64,000 nt of DNA from Deltaproteobacteria bacterium (lineage in GTDB: Bacteria; Desulfobacterota; Desulfovibrionia; Desulfovibrionales; Desulfovibrionaceae). Positions 50,606-60,171 of this stretch are shown here, one piece after another (within the stretch, counting starts at the first letter, position 1; every line of letters starts with the position of its first letter). The stretch lies in assembly GCA_031285295.1 (NCBI GenBank), contig JAITWK010000028.1, forward strand, positions 62,001-126,000. Direction: 5' to 3'. A model generated the notes under the pieces. That model had not been told where the DNA came from. It ran no database searches and saw only the letters and a list, made by a program, of their open reading frames with translations. Position numbers and translations under genes: made by a program.

Positions 50606-51937
50606 TTAATCGGACTCATTCGGTTGCGGCAGAACCCGGTAATACACCGGCTCGGCCCGCGTAAAGCCGCAGGCGGCAATGCTGGCCAGGGCGTTTTCCA
50701 CATCACGCGTCTTGGCCAGGTGAGTCATGAACATAAGCGGCACCACATCGGTCAGGCCTTTTTGCAGAGCCTGATGGATGGAAATGTTGTTCTCGGCCAG
50801 AATGGCCGCCACATCGCGCATCACGCCGGGTTTGTCCTGCACTTGCAAACGGAAGTAATAGCGCGATCTTGATTCCTTGGGCGGCCGGATCTTGGCGGCA
50901 GGCAGTTCCGCTCCGCAAAAACCCAGGTTGTTGGGCTGATCACCCCGGGCGATAGCCAAAATATCGGCTGCCACAGCGCTGCCGGTCGGCATATCGCCCG
51001 CCCCGCGCCCGTGCAGGAACACCGAACCCACGGCATTACCTTCAATACGCACGGCGTTATAGGAATAGCCTACCTTGGCCAGCAGATAACTGTTCGGTAC
51101 CAAAAAGGGAAACACCCCGGCGTCCAGGGTATCGCCTTCCATCTGTGCGTAGCCAAGCAACTTGATATTGTAGCCGAATTCACGCGCAAACTGGATATCC
51201 TCGGCTGCCACCCGGCTGATGCCGCTGACCGGCAAATCCTTGAAGGGGTAGTGAATGCCCCAGGCCAGACGGATAAGCAGGGCCAGCTTGTGCGCGGCGT
51301 CAAAACCTTCGATGTCCAGTGTGGGATCAGCTTCGGCAAAGCCCTGATCCTGCGCTTCCTTGAGCGCGGCGTCAAACGACATACCCTTGCTGGTCATGGA
51401 TGAAAGAATATAGTTGCAAGTGCCGTTCAAGATACCGGAAAGCGTGACAATCCGGTTGGCAGCCAAGCTTTCGCGCAGGGTCTGCACCACCGGGATGCCG
51501 CCGCAAACGCTGGCTTCATACCCCAGGTACAGTCCTTTTTCGGCAGCCAGTTGGAAAAGATCCTTCCCGTCTTCGGCCAACAGGGCCTTGTTGGCGGTAA
51601 CCACATGCTTACCGGCCAGGAGCGAACGGCGGATAACTTCCCCGGCGTTCACCACCCCGCCAATCAGCTCAACCACTACGTCAAGTTCCGGGTCGTCATA
51701 CAAACAGCTCATTTCGGTGCAAAAGGATGCCCCCTCTGGCAAGGGATACTGACGCGGACGGGATGGATCGCGTACCAGCACGGACTTGATGCGGATGTCG
51801 CGCCCAGCGCGCCGCCGGATAGCTTCGCGGTTCTCATCCAATATTCTGGCCAGACCGCTGCCTACGGTGCCGTAACCGGCCAGGCCCAGCAACAAGGGCT
51901 TCAAAGGCCTGTCAGTTTGAACATTATTCTTTTGCAC
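50606..51937 (-). CDS. hom: Homoserine dehydrogenase
   Basis: 443-aa NAD(P)H enzyme of threonine/methionine synthesis. Rossmann GLAGYGTVGSGLA near residue 20, AGKHVVTANKALLAE, LSGILNGTCNYILSSM, the catalytic-domain QDQGFAEADPTLDIEGFDAAHK (in part), and a C-terminal ACT domain (RLQVQDKPGVMRDVAAIL) for feedback control. The start is GTG 51937, because GGAG lies 6 nt upstream; the longer reading begins at the TTG overlapping that site. Confidence 0.95.
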   Translation of the reverse strand: MQKNNVQTDRPLKPLLLGLAGYGTVGSGLARILDENREAIRRRAGRDIRIKSVLVRDPSRPRQYPLPEGASFCTEMSCLYDDPELDVVVELIGGVVNAGEVIRRSLLAGKHVVTANKALLAEDGKDLFQLAAEKGLYLGYEASVCGGIPVVQTLRESLAANRIVTLSGILNGTCNYILSSMTSKGMSFDAALKEAQDQGFAEADPTLDIEGFDAAHKLALLIRLAWGIHYPFKDLPVSGISRVAAEDIQFAREFGYNIKLLGYAQMEGDTLDAGVFPFLVPNSYLLAKVGYSYNAVRIEGNAVGSVFLHGRGAGDMPTGSAVAADILAIARGDQPNNLGFCGAELPAAKIRPPKESRSRYYFRLQVQDKPGVMRDVAAILAENNISIHQALQKGLTDVVPLMFMTHLAKTRDVENALASIAACGFTRAEPVYYRVLPQPNESD

Positions 51938-52084
51938 AAAAATCTCCAAAAAAAATACCTTGTTAGAGTTAGGCTATGTTTTGCAAAACGGCTTTGCCGC
52001 TTTGCTTACGCAAGAAAAGTGAATCAACATATTATAACTGTGTCAGCCTTGCAAGACGATGAATATACGGCTAAAACTCACGCT

Positions 52085-53680
52085 ATGTTGAAATTTACCA
52101 AAACCTTGCCCGTGCTTTGCCTGAGCGGCCTCCTGGCCGTATGTTCCGCCTGCTCTGTGGACCGGCCGGATTATTCGGCTACCGATGCTGAAATTTGCCG
52201 GGATTTGGCCCTGTTGCCACAGGATCTCCAGGCTTATGCCAGCATCGGTTTTGACGCGGCCACAGCGGATCTGGAACTGGTAACGCCAAGCCGTCTGGAA
52301 ACAAGCCGCCTCCGCGCGGCAGAGCGTTTTTACGCCCCCTGGAACTTCAAGCCCGGCGTCAAAACAAAACTGCCGGCCAAAGAAGCCATGTGGGGCGCAT
52401 TCAGCCTGAAGCCCGAACGCGGCTATATCGAAAACCTGCGCCCCTATCCCCAAAAACGCTGGGCCGCGCTGAAAAAAAACAGCAACCTGAGTACTTACCC
52501 CAACAGTAATCTCAGGGCCATTACCCTGCGCCACTGTGACTTGCGCCTGATGCCCACCGCCAGCCCCTATTTTTTCAATCCCGGTGCGGCCGGGCAAGGT
52601 TATCCCTTTGATTATCTGCAAAACTCGTCACTGCCGCTGGGCACGCCGATACGCATAATCCATGTTTCAAAAGACGGGCAGTGGGCTTTAAGCGAAAGCG
52701 CCAGTGCCATCGGCTGGATCAACATGGCAGATCTCGCCGCTGTTGACGAAGCCTTTATTCTGGCCTGGACCAGCCGCCCGCTGGCAGCGCTTACCATGGA
52801 AGATACGGAAATTCCGCCCGATTATAAAAATGAAGTTTCCGCTGAAAGCATCGCCCCCCATCCCGGCAGCACACAAAAGGTCCCGGCCCTGCCGCCGCTG
52901 AACAGGCTGGCCAGCATCGGCGCTCTCCTTCCTTATGATCAAACCAGTACGGAAAATAGCACCTTCCCCTTGGGATCGCGCGGCTTTTCAGCCAACCGAA
53001 CCAATAACCTGGATAGCCGCTCTGATAATCCGCCCAATCTTCGACAGCCGGGAACAACAGCCCGGCCAAAAGCACGCGGCGGCATCAAAGTATTTTTTCC
53101 TGAACGCGGCCCGGACGGTCAGGCCAAAATAGCTTCCTGCACCTTAAATTCCACTCAGGCCGCGCCCTGGCCACTGCCGCTAACGCGCCGCAATCTGGCG
53201 GAACTGGGCAACCGCATGCTCGGTCAGCCATATGGTTGGGGGGGCTGGGGCGGCAACCGCGACTGTTCGACCCTGATGCGGGATCTTTTCCTGCCTTTTG
53301 GGTTCTGGTTGCCGCGCAACTCTGGCGCACAGAGTAACATTGGAGAAAAAATCAATCTTGCCAAGCTGACACCAGCGGAAAAAGAAGCGGCCATTCTGGA
53401 GCAAGGCGTGCCATTCCTAAGTATGGTCGGCATGCCGGGCCACATCGGCCTGTATATCGGCAAGCATGAAGGCCGGGCGCTCATCTTCCACAACATCTGG
53501 GGCCTGCGTGTAAACCGCCGTCCGGAATCGTTTGCCCCGGCAGCACCAGCCAGGGTAATCATCGGCAAGGCGGTAATAACTACCCTCACCCCCGGCGCGG
53601 AGCGCAAGGATATCGCCACGCCCAACAGCCTACTGGATCGCGTTAACAGCGTGAATCTTCTGGTGCCGCCGAGCGATTAG
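52085..53680 (+). CDS. SH3b and NlpC/P60 peptidase lipoprotein
   Basis: 531-aa secreted cell-wall hydrolase. Lipobox-like LSGLLAVCSAC near residue 20. The N-terminal domain is followed by an SH3b domain (about 140-230, IRIIHVSKDGQWALSE). A Pro/Ser-rich linker with weak conservation comes next. The C-terminal NlpC/P60 domain has catalytic Cys in WGGNRDCSTLMRDLF and His in MPGHIGLYIG. ATG 52085 is chosen because the upstream extension is a shadow of hom's start region. Its 3' end overlaps murJ by 4 nt, convergent. Likely gamma-D-glutamyl-diaminopimelate endopeptidase. Confidence 0.85.
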   Translation: MLKFTKTLPVLCLSGLLAVCSACSVDRPDYSATDAEICRDLALLPQDLQAYASIGFDAATADLELVTPSRLETSRLRAAERFYAPWNFKPGVKTKLPAKEAMWGAFSLKPERGYIENLRPYPQKRWAALKKNSNLSTYPNSNLRAITLRHCDLRLMPTASPYFFNPGAAGQGYPFDYLQNSSLPLGTPIRIIHVSKDGQWALSESASAIGWINMADLAAVDEAFILAWTSRPLAALTMEDTEIPPDYKNEVSAESIAPHPGSTQKVPALPPLNRLASIGALLPYDQTSTENSTFPLGSRGFSANRTNNLDSRSDNPPNLRQPGTTARPKARGGIKVFFPERGPDGQAKIASCTLNSTQAAPWPLPLTRRNLAELGNRMLGQPYGWGGWGGNRDCSTLMRDLFLPFGFWLPRNSGAQSNIGEKINLAKLTPAEKEAAILEQGVPFLSMVGMPGHIGLYIGKHEGRALIFHNIWGLRVNRRPESFAPAAPARVIIGKAVITTLTPGAERKDIATPNSLLDRVNSVNLLVPPSD

Positions 53681-55290
53681 AAAAATGACCGGCGCAGCAG
53701 GGCAAGTTCCGGGCTGCGGAAGATCCGACAAAGCAGCAGGTAAACCGCCGCCCCCAAAGGCACTCCAAGAAGCAGTCTGGGAATGTAACCCATACCCAGG
53801 TAATCCGCCGCATATTGCATGAATATGAGTACGCCGAGCATTATCAGGCTGTAAGCCAGATAGCAGACCAGACTCTTCCAGGGAAAGAACCCCGGCCACT
53901 TGCCCGGTTCATCGCCGGGACCACACACCGGGGCTTGCCCCATGTCACGCCCAGCCGCGCAAACCTTGCTGCGCCGCAGTAGCAGCGCCAGCGCAATGGT
54001 ATTGAACCAGGCAGAAATGGAAGCGCCTATGGTTATGGCCTCGATATCCATAAAACTCAGCAATAGCCATGATGCGCCCACCAACACCAGCAACGACAGC
54101 GCAGCCACAAACATAGTGGTTCCGGCACGGCCTGCGGCGTTCAAAGCGGCCAGCAGCGGGCGGCTCAGGACTATGGCCGGCAGCGTTGGCGTGTAAAAAA
54201 TCAGCGCGCGTACAGCCAGATCCAATGAATGATCGCCAAAAGCGCCGTGCGCGAAAAACGCCCCCATAATCGGCAAAGCCAGAGCCAGACAGCCCACTGC
54301 CGCAGGCAAGCTGAAACAAAGCCCCATAGCGATAACTTCGCGCATGCGCAAGGCCAGTTCCCGGCGTTCCCCCTGCAATACCAGACTGGAAAAATTGCCC
54401 AGGCTGGCCGTTCCCAAAGCTATGCCCACCACAGCCAGCGGCAGTTCTAGTATCCGCTCGGCAAAATACAGGGCGGTGACGTTGCCCTGACCGAGAAAGG
54501 ACGCCATGATCATGGTGATTACCACACCGAGCTGATAAGAGGCGGAACCGAACACGGTTTGCGGAGCCTTGCGGAAAAAGGAGCGAGTTTCCGAAGAATA
54601 AAAAGCCACCCGGCCAAAAACGCTGAAACCGGCCTGACGCAACGCGGGCAATTGCAGCAAAATTTGCAGCAGCCCCCCGGCAAGCAGTCCGTAGCATAAA
54701 ATTCTGGCTGCGGCATAACCGCTGTAACCGGCAAACACGGCAAAAACAGCCGCGGCTATCATGCCCACGTTGACGCAGGCAGTGGATATGGAAGGAACCA
54801 GATAGCGCTCCAGAGCCAGCAACATGCCGCTGATCAGAGCGGCTGCCACCACCAGGGGCAGAAAAAAGAAGGTTATCCGCATAAGTTCGCCAGCCAGCTC
54901 AATGGCCAGATAGTCCTCGGCAAAACCGGGCAGCAGGATAACCGCAATGGATTGCGAAGCGTAAATGCAAATCATGGCGATAACCAGGGCCACAATCAGA
55001 AATTGCGCCACGGCGGCCCGGCCAAAAGCAAAAGCCTCGGCATCGCCCTTTTGCAGGCGCAGTTTGCTGAAAAATGGCAAAAAGGCCATGGCGACAGCGC
55101 CTTCATAAACAAGGCGGCGCGTAAAATTCGGTATCCGGAAGGCGGCCAGAAAAATATCGGCCAGCCAGCCCCCGCCCAGCACATAAGCCAGTGAAATATC
55201 CCTGACCAGACCCAGCAGACGCGAGAACAGAACGCCGAAGCTCACTTTGGCGGCGTTGCGAACTGTTTTTGCGCTTTCATCCCGGTTCAT
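53677..55290 (-). CDS. murJ: Lipid II flippase MurJ (MviN)
   Basis: 537-aa inner-membrane protein with about 14 hydrophobic segments, flipping lipid II for peptidoglycan synthesis. N-terminal SFGVLFSRLLGLVRDI and AFRIPNFTRRLVYEGA motifs; MRITFFFLPLVVAAAL; LYFAERILELPLAVVGIALGTA (in part). A Gly/Pro/Cys-rich loop of about 25 residues (near AGRDMGQAPVC) interrupts the last helices. The start is ATG 55290 with GGGAGC upstream. Confidence 0.94.
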   Translation of the reverse strand: MNRDESAKTVRNAAKVSFGVLFSRLLGLVRDISLAYVLGGGWLADIFLAAFRIPNFTRRLVYEGAVAMAFLPFFSKLRLQKGDAEAFAFGRAAVAQFLIVALVIAMICIYASQSIAVILLPGFAEDYLAIELAGELMRITFFFLPLVVAAALISGMLLALERYLVPSISTACVNVGMIAAAVFAVFAGYSGYAAARILCYGLLAGGLLQILLQLPALRQAGFSVFGRVAFYSSETRSFFRKAPQTVFGSASYQLGVVITMIMASFLGQGNVTALYFAERILELPLAVVGIALGTASLGNFSSLVLQGERRELALRMREVIAMGLCFSLPAAVGCLALALPIMGAFFAHGAFGDHSLDLAVRALIFYTPTLPAIVLSRPLLAALNAAGRAGTTMFVAALSLLVLVGASWLLLSFMDIEAITIGASISAWFNTIALALLLRRSKVCAAGRDMGQAPVCGPGDEPGKWPGFFPWKSLVCYLAYSLIMLGVLIFMQYAADYLGMGYIPRLLLGVPLGAAVYLLLCRIFRSPELALLRRSFF

Positions 55291-55440
55291 CAAAGCTCCC
55301 GCATTACTTTATAAAAAACATCTCCGCCCTGTAAGTATTTATTCACATGTTTCCCTAACATTATCAATAATAAAAGGACGCCACTTCTTGCCAAAAGGAA
55401 GCAAGCGTTTTATTGCATAGTTTTGCAAAGAGGTCGAAAT

Positions 55441-56217
55441 TTGAAACTCTACTCCTGGAATATAAACGGATTCCGCGCGGTCTGCGCCAAACCGGAATGG
55501 GACTGGTTCAAACAGTTGCGTGCAGACGGCGGCGAGGTGGTTGTCGGCTTGCAGGAAACCAAGGCCAACAAGGAGCAGGTACCCGGCGAGCACAGCGATC
55601 CGCCGGGCTGGCACTCTTACTGGCTTTCCGGCCTGCGCAAGGGTTATTCCGGGGTTGCGGTATTCTCCAGCCTCACCCCGCTGGCCGTGCATTACGAACT
55701 GCCGGACCCGGCCTGGCAGGGCGAAGGGCGGCTCATTCACCTGGAATACGCGGATTTCCATTATCTGAACGTATACTTTCCCAACGGGCAAAGCGGCGAG
55801 GAAAGGCTGAAATACAAGCTCGGCTTTTACGACGCCTTTCTGGATTACAGCGAGACCCTGCGCAGGCAAAAGCCGATTGTGGTCTGCGGCGACTTCAATA
55901 CCGCGCATCATCCCATTGATCTGGCCCGGCCCAAAGAAAATGAGGGGACCTCAGGCTTTTTACCTATAGAACGGGCCTGGCTGGATAAATTTACCGGCCT
56001 CGGCTATCTTGATACCCTGCGCCTGGTGCATGGTCAGCGTGAGCAGCAATATAGCTGGTGGTCGTTCCGGATGCGGGCCAGAGAGCGCAATGTCGGCTGG
56101 CGTATTGATTATTTTTTTGTTTCCGCCGAACTTGAAAGCAAGGTCAAAGACGCTTGGATCGAGCCGGAAGTGCGGGGATCGGATCACTGCCCGGTAGGAC
56201 TTGAGCTTGCTTTATAG
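55441..56217 (+). CDS. xth: Exodeoxyribonuclease III family endonuclease
   Basis: 258-aa AP endonuclease/3'-5' exonuclease of base-excision repair. All signature blocks present: YSWNINGFRAV, VVGLQETKAN, VVCGDFNTAHHPIDLARP, RIDYFFVS and GSDHCPVGLEL. It starts at TTG 55441 with AGAGG 7 nt upstream; the longer reading begins at a TTG with no site. Confidence 0.95.
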   Translation: MKLYSWNINGFRAVCAKPEWDWFKQLRADGGEVVVGLQETKANKEQVPGEHSDPPGWHSYWLSGLRKGYSGVAVFSSLTPLAVHYELPDPAWQGEGRLIHLEYADFHYLNVYFPNGQSGEERLKYKLGFYDAFLDYSETLRRQKPIVVCGDFNTAHHPIDLARPKENEGTSGFLPIERAWLDKFTGLGYLDTLRLVHGQREQQYSWWSFRMRARERNVGWRIDYFFVSAELESKVKDAWIEPEVRGSDHCPVGLELAL

Positions 56218-56253
56218 AGAGCGCACTTACAGTTATAAAAAAACAGGTAACTC

Positions 56254-57663
56254 ATGAATAAAAATACCGATGCTGCTTTTGACGTAGTTATTGTTGGCGG
56301 CGGACCAGCCGGACTTTTCGCTGCCTATTGGTTGTGCGGCAATTCCAACCTCAAAATATGCCTGGTGGAGCGCGGCCGCAAGGCCGCTGAACGCAACTGC
56401 CCGATTGGCAAAGGCGGAAAATGCGTTAATTGCAAGCCAACCTGCCATATTCTAAGCGGTATGGGCGGAGCGGGGCTATTTTCCGACGGCAAGCTCAATT
56501 ACATTCACAAGCTGGGCAAGACCGATCTCACCCAGTTTCTGCCCAGGACAGCCGCCACGCAGCTTATCGACGAAACCGAGGCCATTTTCAACCGCTTCGG
56601 CATGGACGGCCCGGTTTATCCCTCCAATTACGAAGCTGCCAAAAATCTGCGCAAGCAGGCCAAGATGCACGGCATGGATCTTTTGCTGATTCGGCAAAAG
56701 CACCTGGGCAGCGACTGCCTGCCCGGATATATTCACGATATGTGCGTATTTCTGGAAAAATCCGGGGTGACCATCCGCACTGGCGAGTTCGTGCAGGATA
56801 TACTGGTTACGGAAGATAAAGACAGCCGCCGGGTTTGCGGCGTAGTTACCGACAAGGGGCGCATCGCGGCTGACCGCGTAATTCTGGCTCCCGGCCGCGT
56901 GGGCGCGGACTGGATGGGCGATCTGGCCCGCAAGTACAAGCTTAATGTCAGTCAGCGCGGCATTGAAGTCGGAGTGCGCGTTGAGGTGCATAAGGACATT
57001 CTGGCCGACATCACCAACGTCATTTACGATCCGACTTTCTTTGTGCAGACCACCCGTTACGACGACCAGACTCGTACTTTCTGTACCAACCCGGAGGGGT
57101 TCGTCAGTCTGGAGAATTATCAGGATTTCGTCTGTGTCAACGGGCACGCCCTGCGGCACAGCAAATCGGAAAACACCAACTTCGCCTTTCTTTCCAAAGT
57201 GGTGCTCACCGACCCGGTTTCCGACAATCAGGGCTACGGCGTTGCCATCGGCAAGCTGGCAACAATCATTGGCGGCGGCAAGCCTATCCTGCAACGCTTT
57301 GGCGACCTCAAGCGCGGGCGGCGCTCCACCTGGAACCGCATCAGCAAGGGCTATATCGAGCCCACCCTGCCGGATGTGACGCCCGGCGACATCAGCATGG
57401 CTCTGCCGGACCGCATTGTGAACAACCTTATCGACGGGCTGGAGCAGTTGAACAAGGTGGCTCCCGGCGTGGCCAACGAGGAAACACTGCTCTACGCGCC
57501 GGAAATCAAGTTTTTCTCTACCCAGATCGAAACCGGCCCAAATCTGGAAACCAGCCTGTCCGGGCTGTTCGTGGCCGGAGACGGTCCCGGCGTTTCCGGA
57601 AATATCGTGGCCGCAGCGGCCACTGGCCTAATCCCGGCCAAATATATAGCCAATAAAGATTAA
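56254..57663 (+). CDS. FAD-dependent oxidoreductase with N-terminal Cys cluster
   Basis: 469-aa flavoprotein of the COG2509-like dehydrogenase group. N-terminal FAD motif VVIVGGGPAGLFAAYWL (residues 11-27); glycine-rich GLFVAGDGPGVSGNIVAAAATG (in part) at the C-terminus. Four cysteines at about 49, 57, 60 and 64 (CX7CX2CX3C) lie just after the ADP-binding region and look like a cluster or zinc site. It lies 2 nt upstream of pyrK, in the same direction. The reaction is not known. Confidence 0.82.
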   Translation: MNKNTDAAFDVVIVGGGPAGLFAAYWLCGNSNLKICLVERGRKAAERNCPIGKGGKCVNCKPTCHILSGMGGAGLFSDGKLNYIHKLGKTDLTQFLPRTAATQLIDETEAIFNRFGMDGPVYPSNYEAAKNLRKQAKMHGMDLLLIRQKHLGSDCLPGYIHDMCVFLEKSGVTIRTGEFVQDILVTEDKDSRRVCGVVTDKGRIAADRVILAPGRVGADWMGDLARKYKLNVSQRGIEVGVRVEVHKDILADITNVIYDPTFFVQTTRYDDQTRTFCTNPEGFVSLENYQDFVCVNGHALRHSKSENTNFAFLSKVVLTDPVSDNQGYGVAIGKLATIIGGGKPILQRFGDLKRGRRSTWNRISKGYIEPTLPDVTPGDISMALPDRIVNNLIDGLEQLNKVAPGVANEETLLYAPEIKFFSTQIETGPNLETSLSGLFVAGDGPGVSGNIVAAAATGLIPAKYIANKD

Positions 57664-57665
57664 TT

Positions 57666-58508
57666 ATGCCTGCGAACATCAATACCCTCACCGTAGTTGA
57701 CCTGGTACCTTTTGGCCTGGAACGCGAACATGGCGGCTTTTACGCTTTGCGCCTTTCCCGGCCGAACTGGGCGGATTGGACTCCCGGCCAATTCGTAATG
57801 ATCCGCCCGGAAACCTGGGGGCCGGAGCTGCCCTGGGCCAGACCTTTATCCATCTGCATGCTGAGTGCGGATTTAATTCTTTTCTTCCAGATAGTCGGGC
57901 GGGGCAGCAAACGCCTGGCCGAACTGCGGCACGGTGACAAAGTGCAGGTCGTAGGTCCGCTGGGTACGGGGTTTCAGGTTGAAAAAGACACTCCCACCCT
58001 GTTGCTGGCCGGTGGCATGGGTATTGTGCCTTTTGTCGGCTATGTGCAGCGGCATCCCGGCCCCAACGCCCTGAGCCTGCTTTTCGGACATCGCGCCCCG
58101 CTGGAATATTACCCGTTCGAACACTTTGACGACAAAGTCGAGGCCAGGCACTTTCACGAGGCCGGACCGGAAGATCTGACCCTTTTCCTGAACACCGTTG
58201 ACGAACGCGTGGCCAGCTATGCCGCACGCAACGGTCTGGTGCTGGCCTGCGGGCCGCTGCCCTTTTTACGCGCCGTGCAGGGGATGTGCCTCAAGCACAA
58301 GGCGCGTGCGCAGCTTTCGCTGGAATCGCGCATGGCTTGCGGAGCCGGGGCCTGCCTGGGCTGCGTGGTCAAGCCGCTGCTGGACGAAGCCAGCGGGCGA
58401 AACCGCTCGGCACAGGATATCCCCGAACAGATGCACAAGGGTCTGCCCGTGCCTACCTGTACTTGTGGCCCGGTGTTCTGGGCAGACTCCATTGATCTAA
58501 AGGATTAG
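57666..58508 (+). CDS. pyrK: Dihydroorotate dehydrogenase electron-transfer subunit
   Basis: 280-aa FAD and [2Fe-2S] subunit of the class 1B dihydroorotate dehydrogenase, passing electrons to NAD. FAD-binding ARPLSICML; NAD-binding LLLAGGMGIVPFVGYVQ; C-terminal cluster cysteines in MACGAGACLGCVVKP and PTCTCGPVF. It lies 2 nt after the FAD oxidoreductase and 11 nt before pyrD. Confidence 0.95.
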   Translation: MPANINTLTVVDLVPFGLEREHGGFYALRLSRPNWADWTPGQFVMIRPETWGPELPWARPLSICMLSADLILFFQIVGRGSKRLAELRHGDKVQVVGPLGTGFQVEKDTPTLLLAGGMGIVPFVGYVQRHPGPNALSLLFGHRAPLEYYPFEHFDDKVEARHFHEAGPEDLTLFLNTVDERVASYAARNGLVLACGPLPFLRAVQGMCLKHKARAQLSLESRMACGAGACLGCVVKPLLDEASGRNRSAQDIPEQMHKGLPVPTCTCGPVFWADSIDLKD

Positions 58509-58519
58509 GAAATATTATA

Positions 58520-59458
58520 ATGGATAAAAAACTGGAGCGTTTGCGGATAAACCTGCCCCACGCGGGCGGTAATCTGCAACTCAAAAACCCGGTACTCACG
58601 GCTTCCGGCACTTTTGGCTACGGACTGGAATACACCCCTTACGGCAATCTGACTGAACTGGGCGGCATCGTCACCAAGGGCTTGTCGCTGAAGCCCCGGC
58701 CGGGCAACCCCATGCCGCGCATTGCGGAAACGTCCTGCGGCATGCTCAATGCCATTGGCTTGCAAAACTGCGGCGTGGAAGAGTTTCTTAAAAACTGCCT
58801 GCCCAAGCTCCCGGTGTTGGATTTGCCGGTTATCGCCAACATTTACGCGCACAGCCTGGACGACTTTGCCGAATTGTCCGGCATTTTGGCCGACGCTCCC
58901 GGTCTGGCCGGGCTGGAAGTGAATATTTCCTGCCCCAATGTTTCCTGCGGCGGTGTGCTTTTTGGACAAAACCCACGCGAAGCGGCCAGAGTGACCGAAG
59001 CCGTTAAAAAGAAGGCCAAAAAACTGCCGGTAATCGTCAAACTCTCGCCCAACGTCACGGATATAACCGAGATAGCCAAGGCCTGCGCCGAGGCCGGGGC
59101 GGACATGCTTTCCTGCATCAACACGCTTACCGGTATGGCGGTGGATCTGGTCAAGCGGCGGCCCTTGCTGGCCAATATAACCGGCGGCCTTTCCGGGCCA
59201 GCTATCAAGCCGGTGGCCCTGCGCTGCGTCTGGCAGGTGGCGCGGGCAGTGAATATTCCGGTAATCGGCATCGGCGGCATCAGCAGCGCCGAAGACGCGC
59301 TGGAATTCATCATGGCCGGTGCCTACGCCGTGCAAATCGGCACCGCCAACTTCCGCCGCCCGGACCGCGCTTTCACCCTGGTACGCGAAATTGCGGATCT
59401 GATGGACAAACTGGACATAGAAAACTTGGAGAGCTTCCGGGGCAGTTTGCAGGTTTAG
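58520..59458 (+). CDS. pyrD: Dihydroorotate dehydrogenase (NAD-type) catalytic subunit
   Basis: 312-aa FMN TIM-barrel subunit (PyrDB) of pyrimidine synthesis. LKNPVLTASGTFGYGLEY, MLNAIGLQNCGVEEF, the active-site Cys region VNISCPNVSCGGVLFG, KLSPNVTDI, INTLTGMAVD and GIGGISSAEDALEF. AGGA precedes ATG. Together with pyrK it forms the heterotetramer. Confidence 0.96.
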   Translation: MDKKLERLRINLPHAGGNLQLKNPVLTASGTFGYGLEYTPYGNLTELGGIVTKGLSLKPRPGNPMPRIAETSCGMLNAIGLQNCGVEEFLKNCLPKLPVLDLPVIANIYAHSLDDFAELSGILADAPGLAGLEVNISCPNVSCGGVLFGQNPREAARVTEAVKKKAKKLPVIVKLSPNVTDITEIAKACAEAGADMLSCINTLTGMAVDLVKRRPLLANITGGLSGPAIKPVALRCVWQVARAVNIPVIGIGGISSAEDALEFIMAGAYAVQIGTANFRRPDRAFTLVREIADLMDKLDIENLESFRGSLQV

Positions 59459-59530
59459 GCGGTGCCTTATTTTTCGTGATGCTGTGCCAGGTACGGCATT
59501 GCCACAAGCAGCTTTTTTCGCGCTATATTA

Positions 59531-59561
59531 TTGACGCACCATTAGACATCTTTTAAGGTGC
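59531..59561 (+). promoter_or_regulatory. Promoter and inverted repeat of the toxin-antitoxin operon
   Basis: TTGACG (59531-59536), a 17-nt spacer and TAAGGT (59554-59559). GCACC (59536-59540) and GGTGC (59557-59561) form an inverted repeat overlapping both boxes, as expected of an autoregulated antitoxin operator. Confidence 0.45.
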
Positions 59562-59579
59562 CCAATAAGAGGTGATATT

Positions 59580-59834
59580 ATGCATCAATTATATGCCGAG
59601 CAAGCCGTCAGCGTTACAGAACTCAAGCGGCACTATGCACGAGTGCTGGCCGAGGCTGAAAACGGGCCGGTGGTGGTTTTGAACAACAATCGCCCGGAAG
59701 CCTATCTGGTACCAAGCGAAGCCTATGAACGCCTCATGGAGCGCCTGGAAGATCTGGAAGACGCCTTGACAGTAATATCCCGGAAAGGCGAGGAGACTAT
59801 CCCGGTGACGCTTGAGGAGTTGGCCTCTTGGTAG
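59580..59834 (+). CDS. Phd/YefM family antitoxin
   Basis: 84-aa antitoxin. The N-terminal DNA-binding half contains AVSVTELKRHYARVLAEAENGPVVVLNNNRPEAYLV (recognised by VTELKRH and VVVLNNNRPEAYL). The C-terminal acidic helix (YERLMERLEDLEDAL) wraps the toxin. GAGGTG precedes the ATG. Overlaps the toxin gene start. Confidence 0.9.
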   Translation: MHQLYAEQAVSVTELKRHYARVLAEAENGPVVVLNNNRPEAYLVPSEAYERLMERLEDLEDALTVISRKGEETIPVTLEELASW

Positions 59835-60115
59835 CCTATCAATTACAATTTCTGAAATCGGCTGAGAAAGAATGGCGAAAACTTGCGCCGGATTTGAAAA
59901 CGCAATTTCGCCGCAAATTGGCTGAACGCCTGCAAAATCCCCGCGTACCCTCCGCCGCCTTATGCGGCATGCCGGACTGCTATAAAATAAAACTTCAGGA
60001 TGCGGGTTACCGACTGGTTTACCGGGTGGAAAACAACATTGTTTTTGTCACGGTCATCGCTATCGGCAAGCGGGACAAGAACAAAGTATATGAAGCGGCT
60101 CAGGGAAGGTTATAG
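59828..60115 (+). CDS. RelE-type toxin
   Basis: 95-aa RelE/ParE-superfamily protein, likely a ribosome-dependent mRNA endonuclease. YQLQFLKSAEKEWRKLAPDLKTQF, LCGMPDCYKIKLQDAGYRLVYRV and FVTVIAIGKRDKNKVYEAA fit RelE (basic residues in the KRDK segment, Arg in GYRLVY). It starts at TTG overlapping the antitoxin's last codons, with GAGGAG 9 nt upstream. Confidence 0.88.
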   Translation: MVAYQLQFLKSAEKEWRKLAPDLKTQFRRKLAERLQNPRVPSAALCGMPDCYKIKLQDAGYRLVYRVENNIVFVTVIAIGKRDKNKVYEAAQGRL

Positions 60116-60171
60116 TTAATCCCTCAATGTTCACAGGCCAACGCATGGATATAAATTGAAAAAGTGGCAGG

